Assembly (NCBI GenBank): GCA_030591745.1
Contig: JAUVAM010000326.1
Span: 1-5,386 of the forward strand
Origin: Deltaproteobacteria bacterium
GTDB taxonomy: Bacteria > Myxococcota > B64-G9
Reading direction: 5' to 3'
Length of the DNA: 5,386 nucleotides
Below are positions 1-3,018 of this stretch, piece by piece. The notes under the pieces are model-generated. The model was not told the origin of the DNA. It was given only the letters and a program-made list of their open reading frames with translations, and made no database searches. Numbering within the stretch: the first letter of the stretch is position 1; each line of letters starts with the position of its first letter. A program made the position numbers and the translations under genes.

Positions 1-2
1 AA

Positions 3-518
3 TGCAAAGTGGCTTTGTACACGACGGTGCGAAATCGGCATCGGGGATATCTGATGTGGGGTGCCTTTCGTCTAAAACGCTTGAAGACAAAGAAGGCTGT
101 TATAAAGACAGTGAAGGATCTTGTTCGCATCAACAAGAGATGGAAGCTCAATGTGCCCATTCGCTGGAACCATCCCAAAGGCTGGCGAGCCACCATCGAG
201 GCTGCTCGGCAAATGAACGATGCTTACGGGGTGGTCTTTGCGACTCGTTCCGGGGCCCGCAAGAGCAAGCACTACGATGGAGAGGCCATCGACATCACCG
301 CCGTGGGCTTGCCTCGCAAGTTGGACCTGGAGGCTCCCGATGGAGCCAGGCGCTCATTTGACCTGAGCGACCCTGCGCAGCCTCGTGATTTGAACCTCAC
401 ACCCGTATTGATCCGTTGGATTGAAAAACACTATCAAGTGAGAAAATTGAAGATGGATTATCCTCACTGGGACGACGTCGCGGCCCGCGACCGCGAGCCG
501 GAAGAAATACCGAAATAG
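3..518 (+). CDS. M15-family zinc peptidase (D-Ala-D-Ala carboxypeptidase-like), 5' end open
   Basis: Likely a peptidoglycan-trimming zinc peptidase of the M15 (VanY / DD-carboxypeptidase) group, which would act outside the cytoplasmic membrane. Numbered from the GTG at 9, residues 86-95 read SKHYDGEAID, a perfect SxHxxGxAxD motif that supplies the zinc ligands H88 and D95. The PHWDD segment near the C-terminus gives H153 as the likely third ligand. The stretch before the motif (about residues 60-82, RATIEAARQMND then VVFATRSGAR) fits the helix and strand that precede it in the family. The frame stays open to the left edge, so the true start is uncertain. GTG 9, ATG 54 (with GGGGA at 43-47 in front) and a start outside the window are all possible. 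No signal peptide is visible in what is present, so export is inferred and the N-terminus is probably missing. The gene ends TAG 16 bases before the CAP gene. The family call is good; the exact bond cleaved (DD or LD) cannot be told. Confidence 0.75.
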   Translation, partial: CKVALYTTVRNRHRGYLMWGAFRLKRLKTKKAVIKTVKDLVRINKRWKLNVPIRWNHPKGWRATIEAARQMNDAYGVVFATRSGARKSKHYDGEAIDITAVGLPRKLDLEAPDGARRSFDLSDPAQPRDLNLTPVLIRWIEKHYQVRKLKMDYPHWDDVAARDREPEEIPK

Positions 519-522
519 CCAC

Positions 523-528
523 AGGAGG
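523..528 (+). promoter_or_regulatory. Ribosome binding site of the CAP-domain gene
   Basis: AGGAGG sits just after the stop codon of the peptidase and 6 bases before TTG 535. It is the main reason for choosing that rare start codon. It would also serve, at 11 bases, a TTG at 540 in another frame (see findings). Confidence 0.8.
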
Positions 529-534
529 TTTGAT

Positions 535-1227
535 TTGCGTTGCTCGGTCCCGTGTTGTTGCTCATCTTGTTGCTCTGTCCCCATCTTGCTGGGCGTTTTG
601 ATGCTGCTCACAAGTTCTTGTGCCGCCGAAAATCGCATGATTTCCGCGCAGGTTGAGCCGGATGACGCAAATCGGGTTTTTGCCCTGAGTATGTTTAGGG
701 AGCTAAACAAATTGCGTTCGGAGCCAATGAGTTTCTTGCCTGACCTCAAAGAAAGAATAAAGCACTTCGAAGGGCGCAGGCTTCGGCTGGGCCCCCAGTT
801 GGTGCTGGTTACTCAGGAGGGTCCGAAGGCGGTCGAAGAGGCCATGGCGTTTTTGCGAAAAGCCCCCAGACTGGCCCCGCTGGATAATAAGTCGGACTTG
901 GACAAGGCGGCTTTGGTGCATGTACTGGACTTGGGTCCGAGGGGAGGAACGGGGCATGAGGGTTCGGATGGCTCGTCTCCCGGTGATCGCATGAAGCGAT
1001 TTGCTCAATTAGAGAAGGCTTCGGCGGAAAACCTGGTTTTTGGGGACAACGATCCGCGGGGGGTGGTCTTGCAATTGCTCATTGATGACGGCGTACCTGG
1101 CCGTGGCCATCGGCATAACATGTTCAGCCGGAAGTTCAAGGTGGTGGGCGTGGCCTGCGGACCACACAAGGTATACGGCCGCATGTGCGTGATGGATTTT
1201 GCCGGCGGGGTTCGTTCCCTGCGCTAA
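535..1227 (+). CDS. Exported CAP/SCP-domain protein, probable lipoprotein
   Basis: A 230-residue secreted protein of the CAP superfamily (SCP/PR-1, PF00188). The biochemical role of bacterial members is mostly unknown. The N-terminus has a hydrophobic core (about residues 15-28) ending in LTSSC, which satisfies a relaxed lipobox with C29 as the lipidated residue; cleavage after CAA is the alternative. The CAP core covers about residues 46-225: FRELNKLRSEP (54-64), a TQEG...EA segment (93-103), AALVHV with H129, TGHEGSDGS with H141 (139-147), AENLVFG with E165, IDDGVPGRGHRHNMF with H192/H194 (183-197), and VGVACGPH...CVMDFAGG. These histidines and glutamate match the CAP cavity residues. This longer CAP type, with the 'EG..EA' insert and IDDGVP.RGHR, resembles ones I recall from ciliates as well as bacteria. 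The TTG start is chosen for AGGAGG at 523-528. Six cysteines within the first 13 residues are odd for a signal peptide. Probably co-transcribed with the upstream peptidase (16-base gap). Confidence 0.85.
   Translation: MRCSVPCCCSSCCSVPILLGVLMLLTSSCAAENRMISAQVEPDDANRVFALSMFRELNKLRSEPMSFLPDLKERIKHFEGRRLRLGPQLVLVTQEGPKAVEEAMAFLRKAPRLAPLDNKSDLDKAALVHVLDLGPRGGTGHEGSDGSSPGDRMKRFAQLEKASAENLVFGDNDPRGVVLQLLIDDGVPGRGHRHNMFSRKFKVVGVACGPHKVYGRMCVMDFAGGVRSLR
573..582 (-). repeat. GGGGACAGAG word, copy inside the CAP signal-peptide region
   Basis: The + strand reads CTCTGTCCCC, the reverse complement of the word at 1271, 2963 and 4621. Here it encodes part of SVP in the signal peptide. It also covers the point where the protein's hydrophobic segment changes frame. 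It may be chance within coding sequence. Confidence 0.45.
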
Positions 1228-1243
1228 ATGCGATCTGGAAATC

Positions 1244-1270
1244 TGTATATACCTATATGCGTGTATATAC
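1244..1270. repeat. Paired TGTATATAC repeat with palindromic GTATATAC cores
   Basis: TGTATATAC occurs at 1244-1252 and 1262-1270, with nine bases between. The inner GTATATAC (1245-1252 and 1263-1270) is its own reverse complement, so each copy is also a small palindrome. Centres are 18 bp apart. It is the most AT-rich stretch between the CAP and dehydrogenase genes and lies 43-69 bases before the dehydrogenase start, so it could be a promoter -10 region or a paired operator. No convincing -35 box was found. Confidence 0.5.
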
Positions 1271-1280
1271 GGGGACAGAG
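1271..1280 (+). repeat. GGGGACAGAG word, intergenic copy upstream of the dehydrogenase
   Basis: This copy directly follows the second GTATATAC. With the next two bases it makes GGGGACAGAGTA, a 12-mer identical to the copy at 2963-2974 beside the transposase gene. Both intergenic copies are in the same orientation. Confidence 0.65.
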
Positions 1281-1307
1281 TATGTGGAGATGGAGTATGT
1301 GGAGATG
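1278..1307 (+). repeat. Perfect 15-bp tandem duplication carrying the ribosome binding site
   Basis: GAGTATGTGGAGATG occurs at 1278-1292 and again, without a mismatch, at 1293-1307. Each copy contains GGAG, so the dehydrogenase gene has two candidate Shine-Dalgarno sites. Only the one at 1301-1304 is properly spaced from ATG 1313. The first unit overlaps the last three bases of GGGGACAGAG. Confidence 0.9.
1301..1304 (+). promoter_or_regulatory. Ribosome binding site of the dehydrogenase gene
   Basis: GGAG lies 8 bases before ATG 1313. It fixes the start there rather than at the in-frame upstream GTG 1199, which would add 38 residues with no resemblance to the family. It lies in the second unit of the 15-bp duplication. 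Confidence 0.75.
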
Positions 1308-1312
1308 CTGAG

Positions 1313-2137
1313 ATGAAAAGCTTGAAAGACAAGGTGGTAGTCATCAGCGGCGCGGCTTCGGGCATCGGCAGGTCTACCGCGAGAGCTTTTGCCAAAGAAG
1401 GCAGCCGACTGCATCTGACGGATATCGACGAGTTGGGTTTGGAAAGCCTTGGCGCGGAACTGCGTACGCTTGGTTGTAAGGTAGATGTGCACCAAGTGGA
1501 CTGCACGGAAGCCGAGCAGGTTTTGGCCCTCGCCGAGAAGGTCATGAGCTTGGATGGCCGAGTGGATGTCCTGCATAACAACGCGGGCGTGGTGGTCGGC
1601 GGGCCGGTGGAAAAACTCAGCTTGGACGATTGGCGTTGGCAGATTGGGGTCAATCTTTGGGGCGTGGTGCACGGCGTGCATGCCTTTGTGCCGCATATGA
1701 TTCGACAGGGAAGTGGGCATATCATCAATACAGCCAGCATGTCAGGCCTGCTGGGCTTTCCCTTTGTGGCGCCCTATACCGCCTCCAAGTTCGCGGTGGT
1801 GGGTTTGAGCGAGTCTTTGGGGCTGGAGTTGGCGTCAAAGGGTATTCAGGTGACCGCCCTTTGTCCGGCATCCGTAAAGACCAATGTGCTTCAGGCAGCT
1901 CGTTTGCGCCTGCCTGGAGGCTGGGACGACCGAGTGCGAAATGGGGTCTCACGAATGGCTGCCGATCCGGACTGGATAGCCGGCAAAGTGCTGAATGCGG
2001 TCAAACAAGAGCGTTCCATGGTGATTTTAGCCAGGGAAATGACACCCATTTGGTTGTTGAAGCGATTGAGCATCGGCGCATACCAATCGACGGCTCGTTT
2101 TCTTACCCGCAAGGCACTTGGCATGAAGCTCTCTTGA
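1313..2137 (+). CDS. Short-chain dehydrogenase/reductase (classical SDR)
   Basis: A 274-residue NAD(P)-dependent oxidoreductase, probably cytoplasmic, with a Rossmann fold. It shows the classical motifs in order: the cofactor glycine motif SGAASGIG (12-19), an acidic residue at the end of strand 2 (D37 in LTDID), NNAG (89-92), catalytic S142 in INTASMSG, and YTASK with Y155 and K159. D37 favours NAD over NADP, by the general rule for the family. The usual CPG after strand 6 is CPA here (184-186), a small deviation. The length is normal, but the C-terminus (about 236-274, with TPIWLLKRLSIGAYQSTARFL) is basic and amphipathic or hydrophobic. It may touch a membrane or a lipid substrate; that is inference. 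The substrate cannot be told: steroid, fatty-acyl and sugar-alcohol dehydrogenases all look like this. It is 85 bases from the CAP gene, with repeats between, so it may have its own promoter. It faces the transposase gene across a 53-base gap. Confidence 0.9.
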   Translation: MKSLKDKVVVISGAASGIGRSTARAFAKEGSRLHLTDIDELGLESLGAELRTLGCKVDVHQVDCTEAEQVLALAEKVMSLDGRVDVLHNNAGVVVGGPVEKLSLDDWRWQIGVNLWGVVHGVHAFVPHMIRQGSGHIINTASMSGLLGFPFVAPYTASKFAVVGLSESLGLELASKGIQVTALCPASVKTNVLQAARLRLPGGWDDRVRNGVSRMAADPDWIAGKVLNAVKQERSMVILAREMTPIWLLKRLSIGAYQSTARFLTRKALGMKLS

Positions 2138-2190
2138 CGCTAGAAAATACGCAATGAACTGACAAAGGGAAAAGGTCCTGCTTGCCCGTG

Positions 2191-2877
2191 TCAGCGGTTG
2201 AAGATGTCTGGCGGAATGCGTGGACGGGTGAATCCCGCTTTCCTCATCATGGCCATAATCCAGGCTGCGTCGCCGATGAAGTAGCGAGTGCTGAAGATTT
2301 TCAATTTGCGTTTTCCTTCATGAGGCAGGCGGAGGACCAGGCGCTGGTATATCAAGCGCCGTTTTGCGGGCAGTTTGGATAGTCCGAGGTATTCCGGTGC
2401 ATCATCGATAAGGTCGTTTTGCTCTCCGTAAGCATAGTGTCGATAAGAGCTCCAGGGATAGTCGTGTGCTTTGCGCACCATGCTGGCACGGACTGGGTTA
2501 CGGTCGATGTAGCGCATGGCGATGAGGAACTGATCGCCGCTTTGGATGAGTGGTGTCTTGGCGCGGTCTTGAAAAACCTCACCCGTGCGCTGCATGCGTT
2601 TGTTGATAAAGCGAGCCAGTTGGCTGAACACCTGTTGCATGAATCGTGACAGGTCTTCCACCTTTGCGACTTCGATGATGATGTGGATGTGGTTGTCCAT
2701 GAAACAGTACTCGTAGATGAGGACTTTGTAGACGGTTTTGTAAAAGAACAACAGCAGGTAGAGCGTGGTTTTGACAATCTCATCGGCCAGCAAGAATTCC
2801 CCATTATGACATCTGGCGTTAACGTGAACGACGGCGGGGCCGTTACCAAGAACGTTTTGTCTGGATGGACGAGCCAT
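2191..2877 (-). CDS. REP-associated tyrosine transposase (RAYT), Y1/IS200-like HUH nuclease
   Basis: A single-strand-specific HUH endonuclease of the Y1_Tnp family (PF01797), RAYT branch. Such enzymes bind and cut REP hairpins and usually occur as single chromosomal copies. Numbered from GTG 2952 (253 aa), the HUH pair is H88 and H90 in MDNHIHIII. The catalytic tyrosine is Y148 in MRYIDRNPVRA, aligned with the known catalytic Tyr of the E. coli RAYT (DYIYINPV). The family's YPWSSYRHYAYG follows at 165-176. A C-terminal extension with YFIGDAAW is seen in longer members. All key residues are present, so it looks functional. I chose ATG 2877 (residue 26) because the protein then begins MARPSRQ, like the MARP start of many RAYTs. 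GTG 2952 in the same frame gives 25 more residues. Neither start has a strong Shine-Dalgarno. No terminal inverted repeats or target duplications flank it. It lies downstream of the sulfatase-fold gene on the same strand. Confidence 0.88.
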   Translation of the reverse strand: MARPSRQNVLGNGPAVVHVNARCHNGEFLLADEIVKTTLYLLLFFYKTVYKVLIYEYCFMDNHIHIIIEVAKVEDLSRFMQQVFSQLARFINKRMQRTGEVFQDRAKTPLIQSGDQFLIAMRYIDRNPVRASMVRKAHDYPWSSYRHYAYGEQNDLIDDAPEYLGLSKLPAKRRLIYQRLVLRLPHEGKRKLKIFSTRYFIGDAAWIMAMMRKAGFTRPRIPPDIFNR

Positions 2878-2880
2878 GTT

Positions 2881-2899
2881 GCTTCTAAAAGCAAGAAGC
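2881..2899 (-). promoter_or_regulatory. Small hairpin just before the RAYT ATG
   Basis: GCTTCT (2881-2886) and AGAAGC (2894-2899) form a 6-bp inverted repeat with a 7-base loop. On the transposase mRNA it ends three bases before ATG 2877, where a ribosome binding site would be, so it could damp translation. If translation starts at GTG 2952 it lies inside the coding region. Confidence 0.35.
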
Positions 2900-2962
2900 G
2901 GTCCATTGTGGGTCTTGGTCTGTAAGTGCCGGAAAATGCGTTTTTGAGCCACAATTGAAATG

Positions 2963-2972
2963 GGGGACAGAG
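2963..2972 (+). repeat. GGGGACAGAG word, intergenic copy upstream of the RAYT
   Basis: Part of GGGGACAGAGTA (2963-2974), which matches the copy at 1271-1282. It abuts the REP-like hairpin, overlapping by one base the first of its two GTAG units, and lies between the transposase and sulfatase-fold genes. Confidence 0.65.
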
Positions 2973-2999
2973 TAGGTAGGGTGACCGGATTCCGGTCAC
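2972..2999 (+). repeat. REP-like element: GTAGGTAG plus hairpin
   Basis: Two GTAG tetranucleotides (2972-2975 and 2976-2979) are followed after one base by a perfect 8-bp inverted repeat, GTGACCGG (2981-2988) and CCGGTCAC (2992-2999), with a 3-base loop. A GTAG-type tetranucleotide 5' of a hairpin is the known layout of REP sequences recognised by RAYTs, and a RAYT gene begins about 100 bases away. On the opposite strand it would be a hairpin 19 bases after the stop codon of the sulfatase-fold gene, but without a T-run, so an intrinsic terminator is less likely. Only one copy is present here, so the REP call is an inference. Confidence 0.55.
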
Positions 3000-3018
3000 T
3001 GGTTCTGTTTGTGGCTGC

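Noticed and set aside
1244..1307. Repeat cluster as a small CRISPR-like array
   Set aside because: The units are 9 and 15 bp, differ from each other, and have no regular spacers or cas genes nearby.
1199..1312. N-terminal extension of the dehydrogenase from GTG 1199
   Set aside because: The 38 added residues are Cys-rich, partly made by the tandem repeat, overlap the CAP gene and do not fit the SDR family. ATG 1313 has a well-spaced GGAG.
1009..1740. Long open frame (243 codons) on the minus strand
   Set aside because: It lies antisense to the CAP and dehydrogenase genes, whose motifs are clear. Its protein is low complexity and resembles nothing.
2159..2194. Inverted repeat CTGACA/TGTCAG between the converging genes
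   Set aside because: It is six bases with a 24-base spacer and no T-run, so it is too weak to call a terminator.
2352..2999. 215-codon minus-strand frame overlapping the transposase
   Set aside because: It is the out-of-frame reading of the RAYT gene. The product is a Ser/Thr-rich string without domain features.
2981..2999. Hairpin as intrinsic terminator of the sulfatase-fold gene
   Set aside because: The stem is only 8 bp and no T-run follows on the minus strand; the adjoining GTAG units fit a REP-like element better. Some role in termination or mRNA end protection is not excluded.
2138..2999. Transposase locus as a complete insertion sequence
   Set aside because: No terminal inverted repeats, target duplication or matching end hairpin was found at the 2138-2190 side. 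A resident single-copy RAYT fits better.
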